Part shown: positions 1 to 9,088 of the stretch, in pieces
Position numbering within the stretch: position 1 is the first letter of the stretch
Layout of the letters: every line of letters begins with the position of its first letter
NCBI GenBank assembly: GCA_963693365.1
Contig: CAVNZM010000013.1
Span: 7,936,001 to 8,000,000, forward strand
Length of the DNA stretch: 64,000 nt
Direction: 5' to 3'
Origin: Amoebidium appalachense
Lineage: Eukaryota; Ichthyosporea
Notes under the pieces: generated by a model
Told to the model about the DNA's origin: nothing
Databases searched by the model: none
The model's input: only the letters and a program-made list of their open reading frames with translations
Translations under genes and position numbers: made by a program

Positions 1-61
1 TGCATTTTTCTTTACGAACCTGAAAAAGCAGCGCGGCTTCACGGGAAATCTTTCCACTACA

Positions 62-439
62 TCATTCCCTCGCCCGTGTGCCATCTATAGATTCAACACC
101 CCAAAACTTTGGTGGCTTCGACTGTGTCTTCGTTATGTGTACTCTGACGTTGCTGTTCACGCACGCGCCCTTGCAGAACGCGCTGAGATACTTGACCGCA
201 AACTGCGCCTTGACCTTCCCCGATCGACCTTCTTTGAACTCCACACCCGTGGCGCTCTTCCCCTTCTGATCTTCAGCGCGTCCTCTCCCTTTCGGGGATG
301 TCTATCCTGCACTTTCCTCAGCGCGCCCAGCGCACCCCGGGCCGGAGCGTGCGATCCGCGACAGTGATCTTCACGACATTGGACACGGCCTGGATGTCCC
401 CTCAGGTAGCGCGCAAGCTCCTGGGCGTCGATGACAAAG
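62..439 (-). CDS. PCNA: PCNA-like sliding clamp, C-terminal part, frame disrupted, runs into the gap
   Basis: Three reading frames of the minus strand together resemble the C-terminal half of PCNA, the DNA-polymerase clamp of the nucleus. Near 435-400 the sequence reads VIDAQELARYLR, and about one base out of frame it continues DIQAVSNVVKITVADRT, the helix-strand pair before the second half of domain 2. In a third frame at 62-244, FAVKYLSAFCKG followed by VNSNVRVHI matches the PCNA segment around FALKYL. The first shift lies in a run of four G (minus strand), where three would restore the frame. At least one more shift is needed in the GC-rich stretch around 300-340. The tail after VRVHI does not look like the usual PCNA C-terminus. 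This could be a pseudogene or a gene with sequencing errors beside the gap. The family call rests on remembered consensus only. Confidence 0.5.
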
Positions 440-939
440 NNNNNNNNNNNNNNNNNNNNNNNNNNNNNNNNNNNNNNNNNNNNNNNNNNNNNNNNNNNNN
501 NNNNNNNNNNNNNNNNNNNNNNNNNNNNNNNNNNNNNNNNNNNNNNNNNNNNNNNNNNNNNNNNNNNNNNNNNNNNNNNNNNNNNNNNNNNNNNNNNNNN
601 NNNNNNNNNNNNNNNNNNNNNNNNNNNNNNNNNNNNNNNNNNNNNNNNNNNNNNNNNNNNNNNNNNNNNNNNNNNNNNNNNNNNNNNNNNNNNNNNNNNN
701 NNNNNNNNNNNNNNNNNNNNNNNNNNNNNNNNNNNNNNNNNNNNNNNNNNNNNNNNNNNNNNNNNNNNNNNNNNNNNNNNNNNNNNNNNNNNNNNNNNNN
801 NNNNNNNNNNNNNNNNNNNNNNNNNNNNNNNNNNNNNNNNNNNNNNNNNNNNNNNNNNNNNNNNNNNNNNNNNNNNNNNNNNNNNNNNNNNNNNNNNNNN
901 NNNNNNNNNNNNNNNNNNNNNNNNNNNNNNNNNNNNNNN
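440..939. other. Assembly gap of 500 N
   Basis: Exactly 500 consecutive N, a typical default gap length, so the true distance is unknown. The PCNA-like region enters it from the left. ORFs called across it are artefacts. Confidence 1.
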
Positions 940-1189
940 ATATATAAGTATAAGCAGATACACGTCACCTGAAACTTGTTGCACTGAGTAACAATAATTA
1001 TCTTACTCAAGGTACTGATTCTGAGTAACACAGACAAGTGTCCCACACTAGATGTTACTCGACCAAATATGATAAGAATTTCCAACCCATTTCCGAACTA
1101 CCGTGTGCATACAATTCCTTGTCTTGTCTGTAGATACATACTAAGTAACAGAATGAAATCACTCGCATGTGTTATCCCTCATGATTGTA

Positions 1190-1546
1190 TCAATCCGTTT
1201 CATCCGGAGTCTTAGCGGACTGGCCCAGCCGTATGAGACAGGCCCGTAGAAAGTCCTTTTGCTTCTTCAGCTTGTCGTTTTCCAGCTGCAGCTCTTGGTT
1301 CTCCACCACCAAATTCTTGTTCTCTTCGCACACCTTGTTGCGCTCCTCTTGCAGGCCCTTGATCACCTCCCGCTGGTTCTTGTTCATTGTGCGCAGCGCG
1401 TCGTTGTCCTTGTCCATGTCGTTGTTCAACTCCCTCAGCTGCTGGATCAGCCCGTGCAGCCCCTCGTTGGCCTCCTTCAGCATCTTGTTGGTCTCTTGCA
1501 GCTGCTCGGTGTGTGCATCTTGGCGCTGTGTGACTGTTTCGTCCAT
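1190..1546 (-). CDS. Small coiled-coil (leucine-zipper-like) protein, 118 aa
   Basis: An intronless ORF with an ATG at 1546. Almost the whole protein is charged heptad sequence, with regularly spaced Leu and Asn; residues about 60-105 (around EENKNLVVENQEL and ENDKLKKQKDFL) form a strong zipper. It has no basic DNA-binding region, no membrane segment and no recognised enzyme motif. It may dimerise or scaffold, but the function is unknown. It resembles in style the two coiled-coil proteins at 2561-3307 and 5272-6423, which are also short and intronless, although I see no clear homology. An AT-rich TATA-like stretch lies about 90 bases upstream (near 1633-1643), and its 5' region carries the 112-117-bp tandem repeat. 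The other five frames give only longer low-quality readings over the same stretch. Confidence 0.6.
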   Translation of the reverse strand: MDETVTQRQDAHTEQLQETNKMLKEANEGLHGLIQQLRELNNDMDKDNDALRTMNKNQREVIKGLQEERNKVCEENKNLVVENQELQLENDKLKKQKDFLRACLIRLGQSAKTPDETD

Positions 1547-1589
1547 TGTGTCGTTTGCAGCCGGTTGGGCAGGAGGTGTTTAGTTTTTC

Positions 1590-1952
1590 TATCCACGAAG
1601 CAAAGCAGTGTGAACAAAAAAAAAACGTCCCTCTTATTTTTACGAAGCAAAAGTGTGACCCAAAAAAAACGTTCCTTCTACACAGTGCAAAATAAAGCAA
1701 AATCCTATGATGCGCAAACACACCGTGAACTAAAAAAACTCGCCACTGATTATTTACACGAAGTAAAGCAGTGTGAACAAAAAAAAAGCGCTCCTTACAC
1801 AGTGCAAAATAAAGCAAAATCCTATGATGCGCAAACACACCGTGAACTAAAAAAACTCGCCACTGATTATTTAAGTAAAGCAGTGTGAACAAAAAAAAGC
1901 GCTCCTTACACAGTGCAAAATAAAGCAAAATCCTATGATGCGCAAACGTATA
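1590..1952. repeat. Tandem repeat, unit about 112-117 bp, about 3 copies
   Basis: The phrase acagtgcaaaataaagc recurs at about 1680, 1798 and 1910, each time followed by aaaatcctatgatgcgcaaa and preceded by aagcagtgtgaac plus a run of A. The units differ mainly in A-run length. The array lies just upstream of the coiled-coil gene that starts at 1546 and could contain its promoter. Confidence 0.9.
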
Positions 1953-2464
1953 AGTATTGGATCCACGTGAGCGCGAGTTTCCTAAGTGCTGCTCAAAAAG
2001 TGACATGTTGTTCCCAGCAGGCAGTGCACCGATTCGCTATCAGTTGACATCGTGTTCAAGCAGTCAGCACCATGTGATTGTGTACTTTTCCTGACCAATT
2101 TTTGTATCCCTGATAGACAGAATAATGCTCGTAATTGTTGGGAAGCATATTCGTGTTTTTTAGGAGTTGCTACATCAAAATACATTGTGTTCAAACACTG
2201 ACGGCCAAGTTGCAAAGATCGGATTACAATCCAATCTGTCAAATGACAATTCTCAAGTCAAAACATGCTCTTGTTGATCCAATCAGAATTCATCAATCAG
2301 TCAGCAGATTTGGTTGAGCCCCAACTTATCGGATACACCAAGATGCCTAAATGACAATTAGCCAATCAGATATTCACGCGATCTCTAGATCCAATCAAGC
2401 GTCGCGGCTGGGGTATATCCAACCAATCTAATGCAATAAAGCATCTGATGCCAAAGCCGGGCAC

Positions 2465-2477
2465 GGCATATAAAAGC
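2465..2477 (+). promoter_or_regulatory. TATA-box core promoter, motif GGCATATAAAAGC
   Basis: GGCATATAAAAGC lies 92 bases before the ATG at 2561. The same 13-mer occurs on the minus strand before the gene that starts at 6423, so the two genes share a core promoter. Confidence 0.7.
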
Positions 2478-2560
2478 CCATACTCTCTTCAATCCACACA
2501 CCTTTTCCATGTTAGCTAGCTTCTCCCTTGGCACACAACGTACATCCAACTGTCACGAAA

Positions 2561-3307
2561 ATGAGTATTAACATCAAAGATCTAGAAAGGCGCGCTGAAA
2601 AAATAGAGAAAAGACTCAAGACTTTGGAGCGGGATGCAAAGGACCTGCGGGACACCCAGACCCGTTTCGCGTGCGCCCTTGCTAGGCACGCCCGCATGGC
2701 TTTAAGCAGGCGCACCACTACAGCAGCAACCGTGGCACCCCCAGCAGCAACCGTGGCACCCCCAGCAGCAACCGTGGCACCCCCAGCAGCAACCGTGGCA
2801 CCCCCTGTCCTGGCAGCGGCACCTGCACTTCGTGCTGGCGAGCATGGCAGCTCCTATCCCGTGGACTTGGGCGCCCTGCCCCTGCAGCGCTCACGTTTGC
2901 ACATCACACAGGGGTCCAAGACACGGGAGAAACCACCAAGACAGCAGAAGAGGACACGAGAGGAAGTCAAAAGCTCTGGGTCGGAGGAGGAGCACCATTC
3001 TCCAGTGTCTCCTTATTTCTGGAAGACTGTGTGGTCCAAGCGGGAGAAACCACCAAGACAGCAGAAGAGGACACGAGAGGAAGTCAAAAGCTCTGGGTCG
3101 GCGGTACAGGAGGAAGTGCCTCCTTGGTTCAAGACCTTGTCCGAGACCTTGCTACGGGGACAGCAGTCAGAACCTGAGGAGTACTCGTCTTCTGAGGAGT
3201 ACTCGTCTTCCGAGTCCAAGACCTTGACACGGGGACAGCAGAAAAGGGCACGAGCCAGTGATGCCAGCAGCTCTGGGGCGTCTTCCGAGTCTTCAGACGA
3301 AGTTTAA
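2561..3307 (+). CDS. Coiled-coil, repeat-rich basic/serine-acidic protein, 248 aa
   Basis: ATG at 2561 (an upstream TTG in the same frame is not credible). Residues 1-40 form a coiled coil (LERRAEKIEKRLKTLERDAKDL). Next come about four copies of a seven-residue ATVAPPA repeat encoded by a 21-bp minisatellite. A basic block around REKPPRQQKRTREE then occurs twice, 39 codons apart, and looks like a nuclear localisation signal. The C-terminus is Ser/Glu-rich (EEYSSSEEYSSSES) and acidic. No enzymatic motif is visible. The composition suggests a disordered nuclear or chromatin-associated protein, which is inference. There is no intron, a TATA box lies upstream, and the stop codon abuts the minisatellite at 3310-4866, which is therefore probably in the 3' UTR. 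Confidence 0.65.
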   Translation: MSINIKDLERRAEKIEKRLKTLERDAKDLRDTQTRFACALARHARMALSRRTTTAATVAPPAATVAPPAATVAPPAATVAPPVLAAAPALRAGEHGSSYPVDLGALPLQRSRLHITQGSKTREKPPRQQKRTREEVKSSGSEEEHHSPVSPYFWKTVWSKREKPPRQQKRTREEVKSSGSAVQEEVPPWFKTLSETLLRGQQSEPEEYSSSEEYSSSESKTLTRGQQKRARASDASSSGASSESSDEV

Positions 3308-3309
3308 TA

Positions 3310-4866
3310 TTGAGTGTACTTAGGGTGGGGCTGTGCAGAGTGTACTTAGGGTGGTGCAGAGTGTACTTAGGGTGGGGCTGTGCAGAGTGTACTTAGGGTG
3401 GTGCAGAGTGTACTTAGGGTGGGGCTGTGCAGAGTGTACTTAGGGTGGTGCAGAGTGTACTTAGGGTGGGGCTGTGCAGAGTGTACTTAGGGTGGTGCAG
3501 AGTGTACTTAGGGTGGGGCTGTGCAGAGTGTACTTAGGGTGGTGCAGAGTGTACTTAGGGTGGGGATGTGCAGAGTGTACTTAGGGTGGTGCAGAGTGTA
3601 CTTAGGGTGGGGCTGTGCAGAGTGTACTTAGGGCTGTGCAGAGGTGTACTTAGGGTGGGGCTGTGCAGAGTGTACTTAGGGTGGTGCAGAGTGTACTTAG
3701 GGTGGTGCTGTGCAGAGTGTACTTAGGGTGGTGCAGAGTGTACTTAGGGTGGTGCAGACGTGTACTTAGGGCGGTGCAGAGGTCTACTTAGGGTGGTGCA
3801 GAGGTCTACTTAGGGTGGTGCAGACGTGTACTTAGGGTGGTGCAGACGTGTACTTAGGGTGGTGCAGAGGTCTACTTAGGGTGGTGCAGACGTGTACTTA
3901 GGGTGGTGCAGAGGTCTACTTAGGGTGGTGCAGAGGTCTACTTAGGGTGGTGCAGAGGTCTACTTAGGGTGGTGCAGACGTGTACTTAGGGTGGTGCAGA
4001 CGTCTACTTAGGGTGGTGCAGACGTGTACTTAGGGTGGTGCAGACGTCTACTTAGGGTGGTGCAGACGTGTACTTAGGGTGGTGCAGACGTGTACTTAGG
4101 GTGGTGCAGACGTGTACTTAGGGTGGTGCAGACGTGTACTTAGGGTGGTGCAGAGGTCTACTTAGGGTGGTGCAGACGTGTACTTAGGGTGGTGCAGAGG
4201 TGTACTTAGGGTGGTGCAGACGTGTACTTAGGGTGGTGCAGAGGTGTACTTAGGGTGGTGCAGACGTGTACTTAGGGTGGTGCAGAGGTCTACTTAGGGT
4301 GGTGCAGACGTGTACTTAGGGTGGTGCAGACGTGTACTTAGGGTGGTGCAGAGGTCTACTTAGGGTGGTGCAGACGTGTACTTAGGGTGGTGCAGAGGTG
4401 TACTTAGGGTGGTGCAGACGTGTACTTAGGGTGGTGCAGAGGTCTACTTAGGGTGGTGCAGAGGTGTACTTAGGGTGGTGCAGACGTGTACTTAGGGTGG
4501 TGCAGAGGTCTACTTAGGGTGGTGCAGACGTGTACTTAGGGTGGTGCAGAGGTGTACTTAGGGTGGTGCAGACGTGTACTTAGGGTGGTGCAGAGGTGTA
4601 CTTAGGGTGGTGCAGACGTGTACTTAGGGTGGTGCAGAGGTCTACTTAGGGTGGTGCAGACGTGTACTTAGGGTGGTGCAGACGTGTACTTAGGTGGTGC
4701 AGAGGTCTACTTAGGGTGGGGCTGTGCACCACAGTGTACTTAGGGTGGTGCAGAGTGTACTTAGGGTGGGGCTGTGCACCACAGTGTACTTAGGGTGGTG
4801 CAGAGTGTACTTAGGGTGGGGCTGTGCACCACAGTGTACTTAGGGTGGTGCAGACGTGTACTTAGG
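3310..4866. repeat. Minisatellite, 21-26-bp units, about 70 copies, each with TTAGGG
   Basis: The first third alternates 26-bp units (gtgtacttagggtggggctgtgcaga) and 21-bp units in a higher-order repeat. From about 3750 it is almost pure 22-bp units built on gtgtacttagggtggtgcag with the variants agacg and agagg. The last three units regain ggggctgtgcaccaca. Every unit contains CTTAGGGTGG. Units abut without unique spacers, so this is not CRISPR. Confidence 0.95.
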
Positions 4867-5145
4867 TGGGTGTCTTGTGGTGAAAGTAAAGTTTATGGCA
4901 TACAGGCAGATGTGTGCTTTAAGCCTTAGGGAACTGTGGGCAGACATGTCAACACTTGGGCCTATGGGTAGACGTGTACACACTTAGTGTATTTGTTTGT
5001 GTCTCTCATGGTTATTTTATAGCATGAAGCACTGCAAAAAATGGTGTATGTTTCCGTGGTCCACGTACACAGAATCCTTTAATATGAACACAAGTGATTG
5101 TATAGAAAAAGAGTAAGTACGTACATGATAGTCTAGTCAGATTAC

Positions 5146-5250
5146 AAAGAACAAATCAACTTGGACCGAGTATATTCAAATACAAACTAAAAGAGAAAAG
5201 AAACAAATAAATCAAGACCGATCAATTCAACTACAAATCAAAAGAGAATG
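5146..5250. repeat. Imperfect tandem duplication of about 50 bp, 3' of the 5272-6423 gene
   Basis: Two adjacent units both read roughly aacaaat(a)aatca, then ggaccga or agaccga, then ttcaa and tacaaa, and end in aaaagaga. They lie just after the stop codon of the minus-strand gene, within its likely 3' UTR. Confidence 0.7.
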
Positions 5251-5271
5251 CCACTTAGTCGACCAATCAAA

Positions 5272-6423
5272 TCAGTACATCTCATGCTCATACTGGTCAA
5301 ACTCTTCCTGGTCAAGATCAATGAGGGGAATTTCTTCAGTTTGTGTATGTTTGGGTTCAGGTTTGCGGTCATACACGACCGACTCACGATCAGACGCAGA
5401 TTCGTCATCTGTCATATCATCGAGTACCTGATTTGCCCGTCGTTTGAGCCGCTTGGGGTTGAATGCTTCATCTGAGTCCCAATCGCATTGATCATGGACG
5501 CGTTTGGCGGGTGAGGCAGGTGAAGAGACAGACTCATTACCACCTGTGTATGCCTTCAAGTTCTTCTCCCGTCGCAGAATCTTCCTTCGGATGCTTTTTA
5601 TGGTGTTTTGGGCTGCACACACAGCAGCAATGGCCAGGCCCTCCGCCATTTCATCTTCAGCCGCCTTTGCCTCTTTGACACGCTCTCGAGCATTCTGGAG
5701 CTCCCCCCTCACACTAGTTAGCTGTGCATCGAGGTCCATCGTATGGTCATGCAACGAAGTCTCAGGTGCTTTGGTGTGCTTGGGCCTGGGCTTAGCGGCA
5801 GGGGTGGTCTTGGCAGGAGTGGTCTTGGTGGTAGGGGTGGTCTTGGCAGGAGTGGTCTTGGTGGTAGGGGTGGTCTTGGCAGGAGTGGTCTTGGTGGTAG
5901 GGGTGGTCTTGGCAGGGGCGGTCTTGGCGGCAGGGGTGGGGGCAGTCACAGGGGCGGTCTTGGCGGCAGGGGTGGGGGCAGTCACAGGGGCGGCAGGGGC
6001 AGGGTCGGTCTCATTGGTGGTCTTGGCGGCAGGGGGTGGGACAGTCAGAGTGGTGGTCTTGGCGGCAGGGGGTGGGACAGTCAGAGTGGTGGTCTTGGCG
6101 GCAGGGGTAGTCTTGCGAGGGCCACTGGAAATGTAGTTGGCATAGGCCACCTGGGCATCCCAGCGGGGTGCTGCAGCCCGTTGCAGGCTGGCAAGCTCGG
6201 CCTGCAGGGTCTTGATCTGCTCTTCGGCTGCCCTCAGTCGTGCCTCTACGTCAGAGGGCTGGGGTTGGGGGGGTCGGGGCGTACGCGCAGCATTCTCATT
6301 GGTCACTTGACTGCGGAGGCTGATGAGGTCGGTGTGCAGGGCCGTTAAGCGAGACGAATGGTCCGTGTACAGAAAATCAAAGCGCTTCTGCAGCTGTTGA
6401 AGCTCCTCTTTCAAAGAATCCAT
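5272..6423 (-). CDS. Coiled-coil, Ala/Pro/Thr-repeat protein with nuclear-localisation-like block, 383 aa
   Basis: An intronless ORF with an ATG at 6423. Residues about 1-45 and 57-86 are coiled coil. Residues about 103-215 are Ala/Pro/Thr repeats in three flavours (AKTTTLTVPPPA twice, a TAPVTAPTPAAK type twice, AKTTPTTKTTP three times), encoded by in-frame minisatellites of about 30-36 bp. Another charged helical region follows (about 228-290). After it come NPKRLKRR, a likely nuclear localisation signal, and a long acidic tail ending EEFDQYEHEMY. No catalytic motif is visible. The organisation matches the gene at 2561-3307: N-terminal coiled coil, repeat linker, basic patch, acidic end, and the identical 13-bp TATA motif about 97 bases upstream. 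They may be diverged paralogues, which is inference. Confidence 0.65.
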   Translation of the reverse strand: MDSLKEELQQLQKRFDFLYTDHSSRLTALHTDLISLRSQVTNENAARTPRPPQPQPSDVEARLRAAEEQIKTLQAELASLQRAAAPRWDAQVAYANYISSGPRKTTPAAKTTTLTVPPPAAKTTTLTVPPPAAKTTNETDPAPAAPVTAPTPAAKTAPVTAPTPAAKTAPAKTTPTTKTTPAKTTPTTKTTPAKTTPTTKTTPAKTTPAAKPRPKHTKAPETSLHDHTMDLDAQLTSVRGELQNARERVKEAKAAEDEMAEGLAIAAVCAAQNTIKSIRRKILRREKNLKAYTGGNESVSSPASPAKRVHDQCDWDSDEAFNPKRLKRRANQVLDDMTDDESASDRESVVYDRKPEPKHTQTEEIPLIDLDQEEFDQYEHEMY

Positions 6424-6516
6424 GTTTCGTGTGAGTGTTTGAAAACCAAGTTTGTTGTGTGTCGCCTTTTACTATTGAGTGTCAGTGTTGAAATGAGTGA
6501 ATGTGACCGTGTGTGC

Positions 6517-6530
6517 TGCTTTTATATGCC
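6517..6530 (-). promoter_or_regulatory. TATA-box core promoter, motif GGCATATAAAAGC
   Basis: On the minus strand GGCATATAAAAGC lies about 97 bases before the ATG at 6423. It is identical over 13 bases to the promoter of the 2561 gene. Confidence 0.7.
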
Positions 6531-6719
6531 ACGGTACAAAGCAGCTTACAGCAATGGTGCCAAGGCTCAATGGGATAGATCTGTCCAATCAACGGTCATT
6601 GTCACTCAAACGGCCTTGATGGTTGGCAAAGTATCACGTCTAAGCTTGATGAAAACAAACCCGTGGCTGCTAACCATTGACCGGCTATAGATCTAACCAA
6701 AAAAGGAAGGCACAACAAA

Positions 6720-7058
6720 TTGGTGCCTGCACACGGAGCATGCCTATAGGCTGTTTAGACACCACACGTGTAGGGCGCTGCCTCTTGGCACCAACCAGAA
6801 GAGGGTAGAAATTGGTGCCTGCACACGGAGCATGCCTATAGGCTGTTTAGACACCACACGTGTAGGGCGCTGCCTCTTGGCACCAACCAGAAGAGGGTAG
6901 AAATTGGTGCCTGCACACGGAGCATGCCTATAGGCTGTTTAGACACCACACGTGTAGGGCGCTGCCTCTTGGCACCAACCAGAAGAGGGTAGAAATTGGT
7001 GCCTGCACACGGAGCATGCCTATAGGCTGTTTAGACACCACACGTGTTGTGGCTTCTG
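6720..7058. repeat. 92-bp tandem repeat, 3.7 copies
   Basis: Units start with tggtgcctgcacacggagc at about 6721, 6813, 6905 and 6997 and are nearly identical. The fourth is cut off after ccacacgtgt. Each unit starts with TTGGTGCC and ends with GGCACCAACC, so neighbouring ends are inverted copies that could pair. No ORF fits. Confidence 0.95.
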
Positions 7059-7109
7059 TCTTTACCACCCGCACACCCACACGTGCCACATACACTATCC
7101 TCCCCGTGA

Positions 7110-7330
7110 GTGGCATGCCAGTCCCCCCAGCCCCCCAGTCCCCCCTGCCCCCCAGTCCCCCCTGCCCCCCTGCTCCCCTGCCACCACACACTGGGTGCGC
7201 CCCTGCTCCCCTGCCTCCCGGAACCAGGCCCCAGTGAGTGCTCACGTGCCTCCCCTGCCTCCCCTGCTCCCCGGCGCAGGGCCAGTGTGCCTCCCCTGCT
7301 CCCCTGCCTCCCGGAACCAGGCCCCGGCGC
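7110..7330. repeat. C-rich low-complexity tract with internal duplications
   Basis: This is a C-rich stretch with repeated phrases such as cccccctgcc and tgctcccctgcctcccggaacc (the latter at about 7205 and 7297). All ORFs here are proline-rich readings of low complexity, not genes. Confidence 0.8.
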
Positions 7331-7365
7331 AGTGGCAGCTATTTTTAGATATAGAGATTCCATGG

Positions 7366-7468
7366 CCACATGGCCAGATGGCCAGATCATTTTGCTCACC
7401 GTTTTATCCCGTTTTATCCACCTTTTTCCACACACTGAATTTCACCTGGCCATCTGGCCATCTGGGTA
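7366..7468. repeat. Inverted repeat, arms about 20 bp, loop about 60 bp
   Basis: CATGGCCAGATGGCCAGAT at about 7370 is mirrored by CTGGCCATCTGGCCATCTGG at about 7447. The spacer contains gttttatcc twice. The role is unknown. Confidence 0.7.
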
Positions 7469-7580
7469 GAGACCGTTTTCTGTTCTGATATTGGAGAACT
7501 GTCTGATAGTGATAGCAAATGTCATTCGAAGAACAATCGGGAAACCCCGTGGTGTGACAACCAATCAGAATGAAGCAATA

Positions 7581-7951
7581 TTGGGATATTCGGGTTGGTT
7601 GTAAGGTTTCCGGGTCGGGCCGAAGGCCTTAACGGGCCGCAGGCCCGTCTATTGGGCCATAGGCCCTAGGCCGCTAGGCCTGGGGCCCGGGGGCCTGGGG
7701 CCCGGGGGCCCGGGGACCCGGGGACCCGGCGGTCCGGCCCGGCCCGGCGGCCCGGGGTTAGCAGCCGCTGCTAACCCCGGGCCGCCGGGCCGGGCCGGGC
7801 CGCCGGGTCCCCGGGTCCCCGGGCCCCCGGGCCCCAGGCCCCCGGGCCCCAGGCCTAGCGGCCTAGGGCCTATGGCCCAATAGACGGGCCTGCGGCCCGT
7901 TAAGGCCTTCGGCCCGACCCGGAAACCTTACAACCAACCCGAATATCCCAA
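7581..7951. repeat. 371-bp near-perfect foldback (palindrome)
   Basis: The two arms of about 185 bases are almost exact reverse complements, from ttgggatattcgggttgg on the left to ccaacccgaatatcccaa on the right. They meet at gttagcagc-c-gctgctaac near 7766. One mismatch is visible near the centre. The arms are GC-rich, with internal repeats of ggcccgggggcctg. There is no coding capacity and no clear target-site duplication. It could be a foldback/MITE-type element, a cruciform, or a chimeric-read artefact. Confidence 0.95.
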
Positions 7952-8502
7952 GTCAGACATGCAAAGTCTGCAGACGTCAGCAGATGTCAGACGGCCAGCT
8001 GCCAGGCTGCAGCTCAGAAGGCCAACAACCGTGCCACCGCGGCCGTGACCCTGGCTGCGGCTGGCGGCCGGCTTACAATGACACCGCCTCGTCCGCGGAC
8101 CGCTGACTCCGTGTCCAGGCCCGGCCCTGATCATGAGGGCAAACACGGTGTGCAAACAGGGTGGCTGACTGGGACACTGCACATATATGATTGCTTTTGT
8201 CTTGGACAGGCACGCCACCTCCGGATCCGGATCCGTCTGCACCAGAATGTACACCTTAGGACGGCAGTGACTGCGTCGGGCCAATCGATCGCATATGCAG
8301 TTTTAGGTGACCTTGAACCCGCTGTACATGTACAACTTGAAGGGCTTCGTTCGAACTTGAACAGAGTTGCGTACTTATGCCAAGCTTGTTATCTCAAAGG
8401 ACTGGGCCGACAGTGCAACAAGGGCAAACGGGATTATGCACTTATCATTGCATATGCCCGGGGCCGGTACAGCTACAATAACGGCGCGGCTGGGAACGCT
8501 TT
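7952..8502. other. Non-coding stretch, no supported gene
   Basis: This is GC-rich sequence with short repeats (for example ggatccggatccg near 8221). A plus-strand ORF at 8045-8506 lacks an ATG at its start, has no homology signal and no coding texture. Confidence 0.6.
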
Positions 8503-8760
8503 CTAGAACTCGTCCAACTTAGGCTGACATGGGGCCGACACATCCACAAAATTGAATGCCATACTGGGTTTGATTGTTGTTCTGATCGTGATGTAGCCAT
8601 GTTCTTTCAGAACTCCATAGTACGGATAAGTATATAGCTTCTTCCCTGGATGTAACCGTGGACATGGTGCCTGAGTGCAAAAAGCTCCAGCAGAGCACAC
8701 GTGCACTTGATAAAGAAGGTGGCCCAGCCACACCTCCATATGTATTTGCATGTCAGTCAT
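8503..8760 (-). CDS. Possible small hypothetical protein, 85 aa
   Basis: The ORF has an ATG at 8760 and a TATAAAC-like sequence about 35-40 bases upstream (near 8797). The protein has no low complexity, contains five Cys, and its C-terminal half (around PYYGVLKEHGYITIRTT) reads like normal globular sequence. It is not recognised, and it may be chance or an exon of a larger gene. Confidence 0.25.
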   Translation of the reverse strand: MTDMQIHMEVWLGHLLYQVHVCSAGAFCTQAPCPRLHPGKKLYTYPYYGVLKEHGYITIRTTIKPSMAFNFVDVSAPCQPKLDEF

Positions 8761-9088
8761 TCGCAGTCTACTATTACAAGCTAATGGCGTATATCATGTT
8801 TATATCATGTTGAAATACTTTGCCACATGCGTTGTGGTGCCATAAGTTTTATCAGTTCTGATGTCAATGTACAGTCTACATACGCGAATAGTTCTCAGTT
8901 GACTAATTTAAGCGGAGGGTTCAAAAAAGACCAGAGCAGGGGTACTTGGACCGACTTAAAAAAAAAAAAAAAAATTTCAACGGCATTTCTCTGCCGATAT
9001 TGCCGAACAACCAGGCACTATTCATTCAACAAGAAAAAGCAATTAATAAAAAAAGTTTCAACAGACAAAACACCATCCAATACCCATT

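Noticed and set aside
3310-4866. Possible CRISPR array
   Set aside because: Units abut without unique spacers, the variation is between two or three short variants, and the window is eukaryotic.
3310-4866. Telomere or interstitial telomeric array
   Set aside because: TTAGGG is only part of a 22-bp unit and is never directly repeated.
8045-8506. 153-codon plus-strand ORF
   Set aside because: No ATG at its start, no promoter, no homology, and composition like the surrounding non-coding DNA.
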